The notes: generated by a model from the sequence alone, not told the origin. 11,722 bases of DNA from an uncultured Lachnospiraceae bacterium (GCA_949957035.1 CATLIP010000052.1:1-11722); one strand, 5' to 3'. Positions 1-5,909 are shown, counted from the stretch's first letter. Translations and numbers: made by a program.

Positions 1-204
1 CCAACCTAAATCGGCGAGTTTTTGAAGTATTTCTTCCTGATTCTCAATAATCTTTTCCAGATACACCTTGTTCTGATGTTGCAGTTCTCGCATAATATCA
101 TCGTTTGATGATTGCTGAACATTCATATGAAAGTCAGCCATTTGCAATAACGTATCGAACATCGTCATCATATCTACCAAAGACCATTGACCGTTCGCCC
201 TCAT
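1..204 (-). CDS. Small phage-type protein, C-terminus cut by window edge
   Basis: An open frame starts at the ATG at 204-202 and runs without a stop to the left edge, giving 68 residues (MRANGQWSLVDMM... to ...QKLADLGW). The start lies only three bases after the TAG of the 287-aa gene (208-210), so the two are probably translationally coupled. The N-terminal half is Met-rich and hydrophobic (LVDMMTMFDTLLQMADF). From about residue 31 it becomes charged and heptad-like (NDDIMRELQHQNKVYLEKII), which suggests a helical or coiled-coil tail. I recognise no family. The size, position and composition fit the other small phage-type genes of this leftward cassette. Its true length is unknown, because the 3' end lies outside the window. 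Confidence 0.7.
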   Translation of the reverse strand, partial: MRANGQWSLVDMMTMFDTLLQMADFHMNVQQSSNDDIMRELQHQNKVYLEKIIENQEEILQKLADLGW

Positions 205-207
205 GGA

Positions 208-1071
208 CTAGCAGCAACCATTGTTACCGCAGCAGCAACCATTACCGGCATAGTTCACTGTTCCGCAACAATTTGTTGGAAAAGTTACTGGCTGTGGCGG
301 TTGAACGACGTATGCCGGCTGCGGACAGTCAGCGCCAAGCCTACGGATAAGCTCTGCGGTCTGTGCGGTCTGCGTAGCAGCAATAAAGTTGTTCTGGTCT
401 GCCTGGCTTGCTGCCAGTTTTAAGGACTGGTTCTCTGCCTGTAAGGTAGAAATCTTATCCTGACATAAGTAGTCAAGGATTGCCCTTGTGCCTGCGTTCT
501 GACTCTCAATAATATCTCTTGTATTATTGTTCATCTGGTTCGTGATAGCGCAAGTGTTTGTAGCCATGTTGTAGTTTACGCCGTCAATGGCTCTCTGCGT
601 TGTGCAGCAGCAATCTGCAAGCTGTGCCTGCAAAGCGTTCTGTCCCTGCATCATAGCCACCTGTGTGGTGTTAAATCCCTGCTGTGTGGTATAGCCAAGA
701 TTACAGATAGCGTTGTCTACGCCATGAAATCCGTTAGCCACCGCCATACCGAGATTATTCATCTGTGCAAGGTTGTCATAGCCGAGATTACAGATTCCTT
801 GTTCGATACCGTTCAGTTTGTTCATTACGCCCTGATTGTCAAACCCACGAGCAATAGCAGCGTCAGTATAGGTGCTACCTACCATATACGGAACATTTCC
901 GCCGTTTCCGCCGTTATTTCCCCATCCGTTGTTTCCCCAACCGAAAAGGAGAGCGAATACAACAATAATCCAGAGCCAATCTCCGCCCCAGCCGTTCATT
1001 CCATTGCCACCGCCGGAATATGCCGGCTGAACAGGCATGGTAAACGGTGTTGAATTTCCACTGTTAAACAT
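208..1071 (-). CDS. Gly/Asn/Cys-rich phage-type protein with one membrane segment
   Basis: This 287-aa protein has a Gly/Asn-rich N-terminus, one strongly hydrophobic segment at about residues 31-46 (DWLWIIVVFALLFGWG), and then a GNNGWGNNGGNGGN linker. Two tandem 29-residue units starting at 88 and 117 share G(I/V)(E/D)xxICNLGY. A middle block holds a CCC triplet (154-156). A helical segment around 200-232 (YLCQDKISTLQAENQSLKL) is followed by a Pro/Gln stretch and a Cys-rich end with CC, CCC and CC clusters (268-287). Fifteen cysteines are visible. From memory, proteins with this plan recur in gut Firmicutes phages and prophages with no assigned function; a membrane or virion role is only a guess. 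The ribosome site AGGAGG lies at 1083-1088, eleven bases before ATG, inside a possible hairpin. The gene sits in the leftward cassette just before the partial 68-aa gene. Confidence 0.85.
   Translation of the reverse strand: MFNSGNSTPFTMPVQPAYSGGGNGMNGWGGDWLWIIVVFALLFGWGNNGWGNNGGNGGNVPYMVGSTYTDAAIARGFDNQGVMNKLNGIEQGICNLGYDNLAQMNNLGMAVANGFHGVDNAICNLGYTTQQGFNTTQVAMMQGQNALQAQLADCCCTTQRAIDGVNYNMATNTCAITNQMNNNTRDIIESQNAGTRAILDYLCQDKISTLQAENQSLKLAASQADQNNFIAATQTAQTAELIRRLGADCPQPAYVVQPPQPVTFPTNCCGTVNYAGNGCCCGNNGCC
691..795 (-). repeat. Two 18-bp repeat units, 87 bp apart, inside the 287-aa gene
   Basis: On the plus strand, 691-708 (ATAGCCAAGATTACAGAT) and 778-795 match at 17 of 18 bases with an offset of 87 bp, exactly 29 codons. 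They encode the two ICNLGY motifs of the Gly/Asn/Cys-rich protein. This points to an internal duplication of a 29-residue module that has kept its frame. Confidence 0.75.
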
Positions 1072-1080
1072 ATTAGTTTC

Positions 1081-1110
1081 TTCCTCCTATTTGAGTTATT
1101 TACAAATAGG
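1081..1110 (-). promoter_or_regulatory. Ribosome binding site overlapped by a possible hairpin
   Basis: On the minus strand, the Shine-Dalgarno AGGAGG (1083-1088) of the 287-aa gene overlaps the downstream arm of a perfect 8-bp inverted repeat: CCTATTTG at 1086-1093 and CAAATAGG at 1103-1110, with a 9-base loop. If it forms in the mRNA, it would hide the first three bases (AGG) of the ribosome site. The repeat is seen directly; a regulatory role is inferred. Confidence 0.4.
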
Positions 1111-1151
1111 GAACCGGTTTTTAACTGCGCGCAAACCCTAATATGTACAAG

Positions 1152-1200
1152 TTATGGTCCGGTCAGAAAACCGCATAAAATCAAGGTTTTCTGACCATAA
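1152..1200. repeat. Long inverted repeat without T-tract, between two cassette genes
   Basis: GGTCAGAAAACC (1161-1172) is perfectly complementary to GGTTTTCTGACC (1185-1196) across a 12-base loop. The pairing extends outward through TTATGGTC (1152-1159) and GACCATAA (1193-1200) if a 5-base bulge (CGGTC) is allowed in the left arm. A third related element, CCGTTTTCTGG, lies at 1214-1224 and shares an 8-base core with the arm. No run of T follows on either strand, so this is not a standard intrinsic terminator. It fills most of the gap between the 81-aa and 287-aa genes and could be an mRNA structure, a processing site or a protein-binding site. Confidence 0.6.
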
Positions 1201-1230
1201 ATCGTCAAAATTACCGTTTTCTGGTCCACC

Positions 1231-1476
1231 TTATTTCATTCCAAACTGTTGCATAAGTCCATTTCTGACATCATCAACAGTCGTTCCTCTTTCTTTTGCT
1301 AAATTTTCAGCTAAAGACTTCAATCCGTCTGTGTCGCCTTTTTGAAACATTTCCATAGCGTTTTTTGCCATTGGATTTCCCATAATCTGATTATTTCCCA
1401 TCATTTTTTGAATCATGGATTGCGGATTCATGCCACCATTCATCATCTGGCCTATCATTGACATTATCGGATTCAT
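1231..1476 (-). CDS. Met-rich 81-aa phage-type protein
   Basis: The N-terminal half is very rich in Met, Asn, Gln and Gly (MNPIMSMIGQMMNGGMNPQS). The C-terminal half is helical and charged (ENLAKERGTTVDDVRNGLMQ), ending QQFGMK. Small proteins of this design are familiar to me from gut Firmicutes prophages, where their function is unassigned. The start codon overlaps the stop of the upstream 163-aa gene in an ATGA arrangement (1473-1476), with a GGAGGA ribosome site at about 1483-1489 inside the upstream gene. This is strong evidence that both are real and co-translated. Downstream there is a gap of about 160 bases containing a large inverted repeat before the next gene. Confidence 0.8.
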   Translation of the reverse strand: MNPIMSMIGQMMNGGMNPQSMIQKMMGNNQIMGNPMAKNAMEMFQKGDTDGLKSLAENLAKERGTTVDDVRNGLMQQFGMK

Positions 1477-1964
1477 TCTGTGTCCTCCTTTTTCGTCCTA
1501 GAACCACTTGTTTTAGTCTTAGCATTAGTCATAGAACTCTCTAACCTGTCAAACCGCTCTGCAATCTCCTGTCTCAGTGCCCTAACGTCCTCATTTAAGG
1601 CATTAAAATCTGTTTGAGGTATGTTTGCACCCTGTTCCGTATTTTCCGGCTGTATGGGTGCATATGCGATTGTCTGAATAGTTCCGTTTGCATTCCATGA
1701 CTTGATATAGATTTGAGACAAGTCATTCTTGGGGAAAATGGAGTATGGAACATTCATAGGCACATCATTGGCTGTAATTTCCTCTATGCTGTTGACTATC
1801 CTGCCGTTTAGCGGATTTACCGGTTGTTGGTTTATTTGGAACTGCTGATTCTGTGAAATCTGATTTTGAAATGCGTTAGGAACTTGCCCGTACTGCATAC
1901 GCTGATTCTGCATTTGCATATTAGGTTGTCCGTACTGCTGATTGTAATATGGGTACTCGTACAT
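1473..1964 (-). CDS. Q/N-rich phage-type protein with coiled-coil tail
   Basis: This 163-aa protein has three visible parts. Residues 1-50 are a low-complexity Tyr/Gln/Asn-rich arm. Residues 53-104 look like a small beta domain (NGRIVNSIEEITANDVPM, then IYIKSWNANGTIQTIAYAP). Residues 119-148 form a likely coiled coil (VRALRQEIAERFDRLESSM), followed by a basic Lys/Thr-rich end. From memory, the IVNS...IFPK...IYxKxW...GTI pattern recurs in small unassigned proteins of gut Firmicutes phages. The ribosome site AGGAGG overlaps the stop codon of the upstream 58-aa gene (TAGGAGGTAATCATG), so the start at 1964 is well supported. The function is unknown; a structural or scaffold role is conjecture. 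Confidence 0.82.
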   Translation of the reverse strand: MYEYPYYNQQYGQPNMQMQNQRMQYGQVPNAFQNQISQNQQFQINQQPVNPLNGRIVNSIEEITANDVPMNVPYSIFPKNDLSQIYIKSWNANGTIQTIAYAPIQPENTEQGANIPQTDFNALNEDVRALRQEIAERFDRLESSMTNAKTKTSGSRTKKEDTE

Positions 1965-1973
1965 GATTACCTC

Positions 1974-2150
1974 CTAATCTCTATTGCATATATCATTCAA
2001 GATTTCTTCCCGGCTCATATCGGGATTCTCTGAAATCCAGCTTTCGATTGCGTCCTGAACCACGCGAAGAACGCTTGATTTATAATCGAATGGAATGTTG
2101 TTTAATCGTTCGTCCATATAGATTCTTTCCGTCAATTCGTCTGAAAACAT
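1974..2150 (-). CDS. Small 58-aa phage-type protein, first gene of the cassette
   Basis: The start chosen is the ATG at 2150-2148, giving 58 residues (MFSDELTERIYMDERLNN...EEILNDICNRD). It has an AAGGAGGA ribosome site about seven bases upstream. A longer frame beginning at 2207 would run through a terminator-like hairpin and lacks such a site, so it is unlikely. The protein is acidic and mostly helical, with no cysteine cluster or membrane segment. I do not recognise a family. Its stop codon overlaps the ribosome site of the following 163-aa gene, showing that it is part of the same operon. Confidence 0.75.
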   Translation of the reverse strand: MFSDELTERIYMDERLNNIPFDYKSSVLRVVQDAIESWISENPDMSREEILNDICNRD

Positions 2151-2183
2151 ATCGTTTTCCTCCTTGTGCTTAAATTTTCGCAT

Positions 2184-2205
2184 AAAAAAAGACGGTAAAA
2201 CCGTC
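2184..2205 (-). terminator. Intrinsic terminator-like hairpin in the cassette leader
   Basis: On the minus strand, GACGGT (2205-2200) pairs with ACCGTC (2196-2191) across a three-base loop and is followed at once by seven T (2190-2184). It points toward the 58-aa gene, whose ribosome site begins about 20 bases further on. It may end stray leftward transcription, or act as a conditional terminator in the leader of the phage-type operon. The stem is short (6 bp) but the T-tract is good. Confidence 0.6.
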
Positions 2206-2235
2206 ACTTTTATGTCAAAAAATAGTCAATATTCA

Positions 2236-2264
2236 AAATATACTTGCAATACTCTTTTGTAAAA
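2236..2264 (-). promoter_or_regulatory. Possible promoter of the leftward phage-type cassette
   Basis: On the minus strand, TTTACA (2264-2259) is followed after 17 bases by TATTTT (2241-2236). These resemble -35 and -10 boxes. Transcription would start near 2229 and run through the hairpin at 2205-2184 before reaching the first gene. The -10 match is imperfect and the region is AT-rich, so chance is a real alternative. Confidence 0.3.
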
Positions 2265-2265
2265 A

Positions 2266-2285
2266 TTGAGTTAATTTTGAGTTAA
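2266..2285. repeat. Direct repeat TTGAGTTAA x2 with 11-bp period
   Basis: TTGAGTTAA occurs at 2266-2274 and again at 2277-2285, an offset of 11 bp, so both copies face the same side of the DNA helix. The pair sits just upstream of the possible -35 box of the leftward cassette. Such spacing is typical of tandem binding sites, for example for OmpR/PhoB-type or phage activators. The binder is unknown. Confidence 0.45.
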
Positions 2286-2464
2286 ATAAACAATATAAAA
2301 TATTAAAAACTGAGCGAATAAGCCGTTTGTCAATTTATGTTAAGATGTTTCCTAAGCAGACGAATAATACTTTTATCATAAGACTCTCCTTCTCTGTACT
2401 AAAGCTCCTTATACTTTTCCAAGTATATATGATTTGGGAGTCAAATTCAAGGAATAATATCTTA

Positions 2465-2493
2465 TTGATTTTTATCCGAAGATTAAATATAAT
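2465..2493 (+). promoter_or_regulatory. Strong sigma-A-type promoter for the phosphodiesterase gene
   Basis: TTGATT (2465-2470) and a perfect TATAAT (2488-2493) are separated by 17 bases. Initiation near 2500 would leave a leader of about 40 bases before the ATG at 2539, with AGGAG (2529-2533) as ribosome site. Confidence 0.7.
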
Positions 2494-2538
2494 GATGTTA
2501 AAAACCATAGAAACAATTCGTTCATTCTAGGAGACTCT

Positions 2539-3348
2539 ATGTATTGGTGTATTATATTAATTTTTTTATTATACGTATTTGCCATCTCCCCACGTTTCGC
2601 CCGCAGGAGGGACATGCTTCGCTACCGGCACACCATGTTTGCCCACAGAGGATACCACTGTATGGAAAAGGGGATTCCTGAAAACTCTATGGCCGCCTTT
2701 CGCGCCGCTTTGGCGAGAGGTTACGGCATTGAAATCGATCTTCACCTGACCAGAGACGGACAGCTCGTGGTCTTCCATGACGATACCTTAGAACGCATCT
2801 GCGGCCGCCCGGATACAGTAGAAAATATGACCTGCGAGGAACTAAAAGCTTGCCGCCTGTGCGGAACTGCCGAGACTATCCCCTCCTTTGACGAGGTATT
2901 GTCCCTTGTAAAAGGACGTGTTCCCCTTCTGATTGAACTTAAGATTCCGGATTCCTCCATACATATCTGCCGGGAGACTCTGCGCCAGCTAAGCCACTAT
3001 AAAGGCCCTTGCCTGATTCAATCCTTCAATACTATGGGAATCCGTTGGTTCAGGCTTCACGCGCCTCACATCCTTCGAGGTCAGCTTTCCTCAAACCTGA
3101 CCCGCGATCCATTGAAAGAGGCATGGCTTTTACGCTTTATGGTAAAACATTTATTATCGAATTTTTTAGGAAGACCCGATTTTATCTCTTATAACCTGAA
3201 TGATCTTCCCATTGTCAATGTCTGGATTCTCAAGCATATTTTTCATGTGCCCGTTGCCGTATGGACACTCAATACTCCGGACATGCTAAAAAAGGGAGTA
3301 AAGCATTTTGATATGCAGATTTTCGAAAAACGCCATGAAAATTATTAA
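2539..3348 (+). CDS. Membrane-anchored glycerophosphodiester phosphodiesterase
   Basis: This 269-aa protein belongs to the GDPD family (TIM barrel), which hydrolyses glycerophosphodiesters such as deacylated phospholipids to glycerol-3-phosphate and an alcohol. The family signatures are in order: AHRG at 35-38 (His36, Arg37), PENS at 47-50, EIDLHLTRDGQLVVFHDD at 65-82 (Glu65, Asp67, His80), LIELK at 131-135 and QSF at 161-163. Near the end, VWTLN at 241-245 matches the usual VWTVN strand. Residues 1-18 are hydrophobic (CIILIFLLYVFAIS) and look like a signal anchor, placing the barrel outside or at the membrane. It has its own strong promoter and a GGAG ribosome site seven bases before ATG. 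The next gene, a PAP2-type phosphatase, fits a lipid or envelope turnover role. Confidence 0.93.
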   Translation: MYWCIILIFLLYVFAISPRFARRRDMLRYRHTMFAHRGYHCMEKGIPENSMAAFRAALARGYGIEIDLHLTRDGQLVVFHDDTLERICGRPDTVENMTCEELKACRLCGTAETIPSFDEVLSLVKGRVPLLIELKIPDSSIHICRETLRQLSHYKGPCLIQSFNTMGIRWFRLHAPHILRGQLSSNLTRDPLKEAWLLRFMVKHLLSNFLGRPDFISYNLNDLPIVNVWILKHIFHVPVAVWTLNTPDMLKKGVKHFDMQIFEKRHENY

Positions 3349-3378
3349 CAAATCGTGAATATTATTGTTGATTTTTTT
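3345..3378 (+). terminator. Weak terminator-like hairpin after the phosphodiesterase gene
   Basis: TTAACAA (3345-3351) can pair with TTGTTGA (3365-3371), including one G-U pair, over a 13-base loop, and seven T follow (3372-3378). The stem is AU-rich and overlaps both the stop codon and the -35 box of the next promoter, so termination would be weak at best. Confidence 0.25.
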
Positions 3379-3393
3379 CATTCATGTTATAAT
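3365..3393 (+). promoter_or_regulatory. Extended -10 promoter for the PAP2 gene
   Basis: TTGTTG (3365-3370) and TATAAT (3388-3393) are 17 bases apart, and a TG one base before the -10 box (TGTTATAAT) makes an extended -10. The leader to the chosen ATG at 3476 is about 75 bases; I see no riboswitch-like structure in it. Confidence 0.7.
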
Positions 3394-3475
3394 TCGGATT
3401 GAACCCTGAATATGCTTTAGAGAAACGCCTGTATCTAAACGCATCGATTTTTGGCTATATAAAGAGGTAATGATT

Positions 3476-4144
3476 ATGAGAACCATCGAACGGACGAAGA
3501 ACTTAATAAAAAAATATCGGCATGCATGGGTATTGCTGTATGGATTGATTTATATGCCATGGTTCATATACTTAGAGAGAAGAACTGACGTCCATTATTT
3601 TTTGATTCATTCGCCCCTCGATGATTACATTCCTTTCGTTGAATATTTTATTGTGCCGTACCTTTTATGGTTTGCATTTGTCGCTGTGGCCGCCGGATAT
3701 TTTTTCTTTACAGATAATACCGGGTTTTACAGGCTCTGCGCTTTTCTGGCAGTTGGGATGACATTTTTCTTATTCCTTTGTACAGTATTCCCCAACGGGC
3801 TGAACCTTCGTCCGGCAACATTTGCAAGAGATAATATTTTCGTGGAGATGGTAAAGCATGTCTATGCGACAGATACTCCGACCAACGTGCTCCCGAGTAT
3901 CCATGTGTTTAATTCCATAGGCGTCTGCATTGCAATCGGGCACAGTGAAGCGTTGAAGAGACACAGGAAGATACAGTATGGTTCCTATGTGTTGGCCATC
4001 CTGATTATTCTGTCCACCGTGTTTTTAAAGCAGCATTCTGTGACGGATGTAATCGCTGCTTTTGTACTGGCTTGCGTCATTTATCCTTTCGTATATGCCA
4101 CACAGGAGAAGAAAGCGACGAAATTATCGCACCAGCCCATTTAA
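3476..4144 (+). CDS. PAP2-superfamily membrane phosphatase
   Basis: This 222-aa polytopic membrane protein has about six hydrophobic segments. In chosen numbering (ATG at 3476), the PAP2 catalytic motifs are PSIH at 140-143, with the histidine of motif 2, and STVFLKQHSVTD at 180-191, with the His-x3-Asp of motif 3. The LRP at 111-113 corresponds to the end of motif 1, but the usual upstream lysine is not obvious. PAP2 enzymes remove phosphate from lipids such as phosphatidate or undecaprenyl diphosphate, and some relatives transfer phospho-groups between lipids. The motif layout resembles the inositol-phosphorylceramide-synthase/PAP2-like branch. The ATG at 3476 has AGAGG eight bases upstream; the ATG at 3470 is only two bases from it and is less likely. 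The substrate cannot be read from the sequence. Confidence 0.85.
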   Translation: MRTIERTKNLIKKYRHAWVLLYGLIYMPWFIYLERRTDVHYFLIHSPLDDYIPFVEYFIVPYLLWFAFVAVAAGYFFFTDNTGFYRLCAFLAVGMTFFLFLCTVFPNGLNLRPATFARDNIFVEMVKHVYATDTPTNVLPSIHVFNSIGVCIAIGHSEALKRHRKIQYGSYVLAILIILSTVFLKQHSVTDVIAAFVLACVIYPFVYATQEKKATKLSHQPI

Positions 4145-4183
4145 TCATAAGAAGCTCTCACAGATTGAACCTTCTAACCCATG

Positions 4184-4211
4184 TTTTTGGGCAGGAAGAT
4201 GAAGATATACT
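4184..4211 (+). promoter_or_regulatory. Weak candidate promoter for the hemerythrin gene
   Basis: TATACT (4206-4211) is a plausible -10 box, and TTTTTG (4184-4189) lies 16 bases upstream as a poor -35. Initiation would be near 4218, very close to the ribosome site AGGAGGA (4221-4227). An upstream promoter with readthrough from the PAP2 gene is equally possible. Confidence 0.25.
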
Positions 4212-4235
4212 TTAATTAAGAGGAGGATACAGTTT

Positions 4236-4658
4236 ATGTATGCAGAATTTAGTGAAAACCTGGTAACCGGCAATGAGATGATTGACACTCACCACAAGGA
4301 GCTGATTGACCGCATCAACAAATTATTGGACAGCTGTGATCAGAGCAATGAAAAGACTGCTGCAATCAAGATGATGGACTATCTCGCGGATTATACGGAC
4401 TTCCATTTCTCTGCGGAGGAGAGGCTTCAGCAGGATATTGACTATCCGGGATATGAGAAGCATAAGGCGCAGCATGAAGCCTTCAAGAATACCATCAAGG
4501 AGCTTGAAGAGATGCTTGCAGAAGAGGAAGGCCCCTCTAATGCCTTTGTGGAGAAAGTACATGAGAACGTAATTAAATGGTTCTATACACATATCGAGGG
4601 ATTTGACAGGTCTGTTGCAGAGTATAAATTCATGAAAGAAAATAATGAAAGATTATAA
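4236..4658 (+). CDS. Bacteriohemerythrin
   Basis: This 140-aa four-helix protein binds oxygen reversibly at a non-haem di-iron centre. All seven expected ligands can be placed: His20 (IDTHHKELI), His57 and Glu61 (HFSAEE), His76 and His80 (YPGYEKHKAQH), His119 and Asp124 (YTHIEGFD). Length and motif spacing match single-domain bacteriohemerythrins, which in anaerobes are thought to store, deliver or sense oxygen and to protect Fe-S enzymes. There is no signal peptide, so it is cytoplasmic. A strong GAGGAGGA ribosome site lies eight bases before ATG. It is followed by a terminator shared with the convergent Fe-S protein gene, a possible client because such cluster proteins are very oxygen-sensitive; that link is only positional. 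Confidence 0.95.
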   Translation: MYAEFSENLVTGNEMIDTHHKELIDRINKLLDSCDQSNEKTAAIKMMDYLADYTDFHFSAEERLQQDIDYPGYEKHKAQHEAFKNTIKELEEMLAEEEGPSNAFVEKVHENVIKWFYTHIEGFDRSVAEYKFMKENNERL

Positions 4659-4681
4659 TACTTCTGACTGCTGGGGCAGTT

Positions 4682-4724
4682 TAGAAAAGGGTACGAAAGC
4701 TTCTGTCTTTCGTACCCTTTTCTA
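4682..4724. terminator. Bidirectional intrinsic terminator between convergent genes
   Basis: An 18-bp perfect stem (4682-4699 with 4707-4724) closes a seven-base loop CTTCTGT. The stem carries AAAAGGG and CCCTTTT, so each strand has a short T-run at its 3' side. It serves the rightward hemerythrin gene and the leftward Fe-S protein gene. Confidence 0.9.
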
Positions 4725-4757
4725 TCCCCCAAATATCAACCTTCGTGCTTTATCTCA

Positions 4758-5909
4758 CTATAACATCTCTATAAATGCCGCAATTCTGGTATTCAACTGT
4801 CCGATATCTGCCTGTGAGTAGTCAGTCTCTACATTAATATACGGAATGCCCTTCTTCTCATTCACAAACCGCCGAATGGACATGGACTCTACATTATATG
4901 TATGGCATGCCTGAAGCGTCATCTCAACGACACCGTCAATCTTATACTCATCAATCAATCTTCCAAGCAAATCCAGGCGGTTTGGATTCGGCGTCATCAC
5001 GGAACAGCCAATTTGCAGATAACGTCTTGCCAATGCGTCATAGACATCCGGATTCTCTTCATCAACCAGCTTGTCAATGGATTTGGCACCATTGCAGTTC
5101 TCATAGGTAACTACAACCGCACCGTTGTCCTCGATAGCCCGGATAACCTTCTCCGTAGCGCCTCCAACGGGACAGCCGCTTACCAGAATACGCGGCTTCT
5201 TTTCTAACATCTTGCCCTCCGCATATTCCTTCTCAATCTTATCCGCAAGAGCATTGACCTCTGCCGGGATTGCTTTTCTGTCGAACTTGAACGTGCTTCC
5301 GTACAATACTTTAAATAAATCCTGCCCCTTAATCGGCACCGGATCATGCTTCATAACTTCATAGAGTCTTTTCAGGGATTTACGTACTTCATTATTGGTC
5401 TTAACCGCCCCGCGGATATCCTCTTCTGTAATCGTAACATCAAACTTCTTTTCCAGATATTCCTTGAAACGGATAATCTCGCTCTTCCACAGCTTCAAGG
5501 CCTCTTCGCCCTGGGTATTCGGCAGTTCCATCAAGAATACATCCTTGAACTCCGCCATATACTCATACATCTTCTTCTTTCCGTCACAAGTCGTTTCCCC
5601 CACGACCACGTCAGAAAAATAGAAAAACGGACATTTATCCGTCTTGGCAAATCCGTAACTGGACTTGATTAACGGACATAGGTTCTTTGGAAGCTCCTTC
5701 TCAGCCTCAGCAATCGTCTCGTCAGATGTGGAGCATAAGCCTACGGTCGCCGCTCCCATTGCCATAGCAATCTCCTGCGGAAAATAAGTACAGTATGCTC
5801 CGACAACCGGCACCCCCTTATCCTTTAACTGTTTGACTGCAAGAAAAGAATTCTTTCTCTGTTCTGCAAATTCTTCAAATACTTCCGGTAAATCTTTAAT
5901 AATCTCCAT
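4758..5909 (-). CDS. YjiM-like double-cubane-cluster / 2-hydroxyacyl-CoA dehydratase family protein
   Basis: This 383-aa protein matches the HgdB/FldC-type component D fold of 2-hydroxyacyl-CoA dehydratases and, in length and layout, the E. coli YjiM group. Members include the double-cubane-cluster protein carrying an [8Fe-9S] centre that drives very low-potential reductions. Cysteines are at 40 (GAYCTYFPQE), 59, 78 (NLCP), 93 (KCPFFYFSD), 108 (GETTCDGKKK), 246 (VSGCPVGG), 272 (ENCNGAKS), 302 and 335 (QACHTYN). The GETTCDGKKKMYE and SGCP motifs are family hallmarks. The electron-donating ATPase partner (HgdC/YjiL type) is not in this window. The gene has its own promoter and an AAGGAGGA ribosome site six bases before ATG. 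The substrate is unknown. Confidence 0.88.
   Translation of the reverse strand: MEIIKDLPEVFEEFAEQRKNSFLAVKQLKDKGVPVVGAYCTYFPQEIAMAMGAATVGLCSTSDETIAEAEKELPKNLCPLIKSSYGFAKTDKCPFFYFSDVVVGETTCDGKKKMYEYMAEFKDVFLMELPNTQGEEALKLWKSEIIRFKEYLEKKFDVTITEEDIRGAVKTNNEVRKSLKRLYEVMKHDPVPIKGQDLFKVLYGSTFKFDRKAIPAEVNALADKIEKEYAEGKMLEKKPRILVSGCPVGGATEKVIRAIEDNGAVVVTYENCNGAKSIDKLVDEENPDVYDALARRYLQIGCSVMTPNPNRLDLLGRLIDEYKIDGVVEMTLQACHTYNVESMSIRRFVNEKKGIPYINVETDYSQADIGQLNTRIAAFIEML

Larger units (their letters stand above)
2206..2538. other. AT-rich non-coding gap, likely element/chromosome boundary
   Basis: About 330 bases with no convincing gene. The stretch is visibly much richer in A and T than its flanks. The leftward side holds a possible promoter and a direct repeat for the phage-type cassette; the rightward side (2465-2538) holds the promoter and leader of the phosphodiesterase gene. 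Between about 2290 and 2464 I see no recognisable site, no tRNA and no integrase. If the left cassette is an integrated element, its attachment site should lie here, but a single boundary does not allow it to be identified. Confidence 0.6.

Noticed and set aside
208..1071. Asn-rich, repeat-bearing gene as a target of a diversity-generating retroelement
   Set aside because: No reverse transcriptase or template repeat is visible, and the repeat units differ by a single base in the 18-bp core, so there is no adenine-targeted variation pattern.
1152..1200. Inverted repeat considered as an intrinsic terminator
   Set aside because: No T-tract follows the stem on either strand.
2206..2464. Prophage attachment site or tRNA at the cassette boundary
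   Set aside because: Only one boundary is in the window, so no duplicated core can be compared, and no tRNA-like sequence is visible.
2327..2530. A 67-codon open frame on the plus strand in the AT-rich gap
   Set aside because: It begins at TTG without a ribosome site, its composition reflects AT-rich DNA, and it overlaps the promoter of the phosphodiesterase gene. No family likeness.
4902..5672. Several plus-strand open frames within the Fe-S protein gene
   Set aside because: All are shadows of the leftward 383-aa family member, with no ribosome sites and no family likeness.
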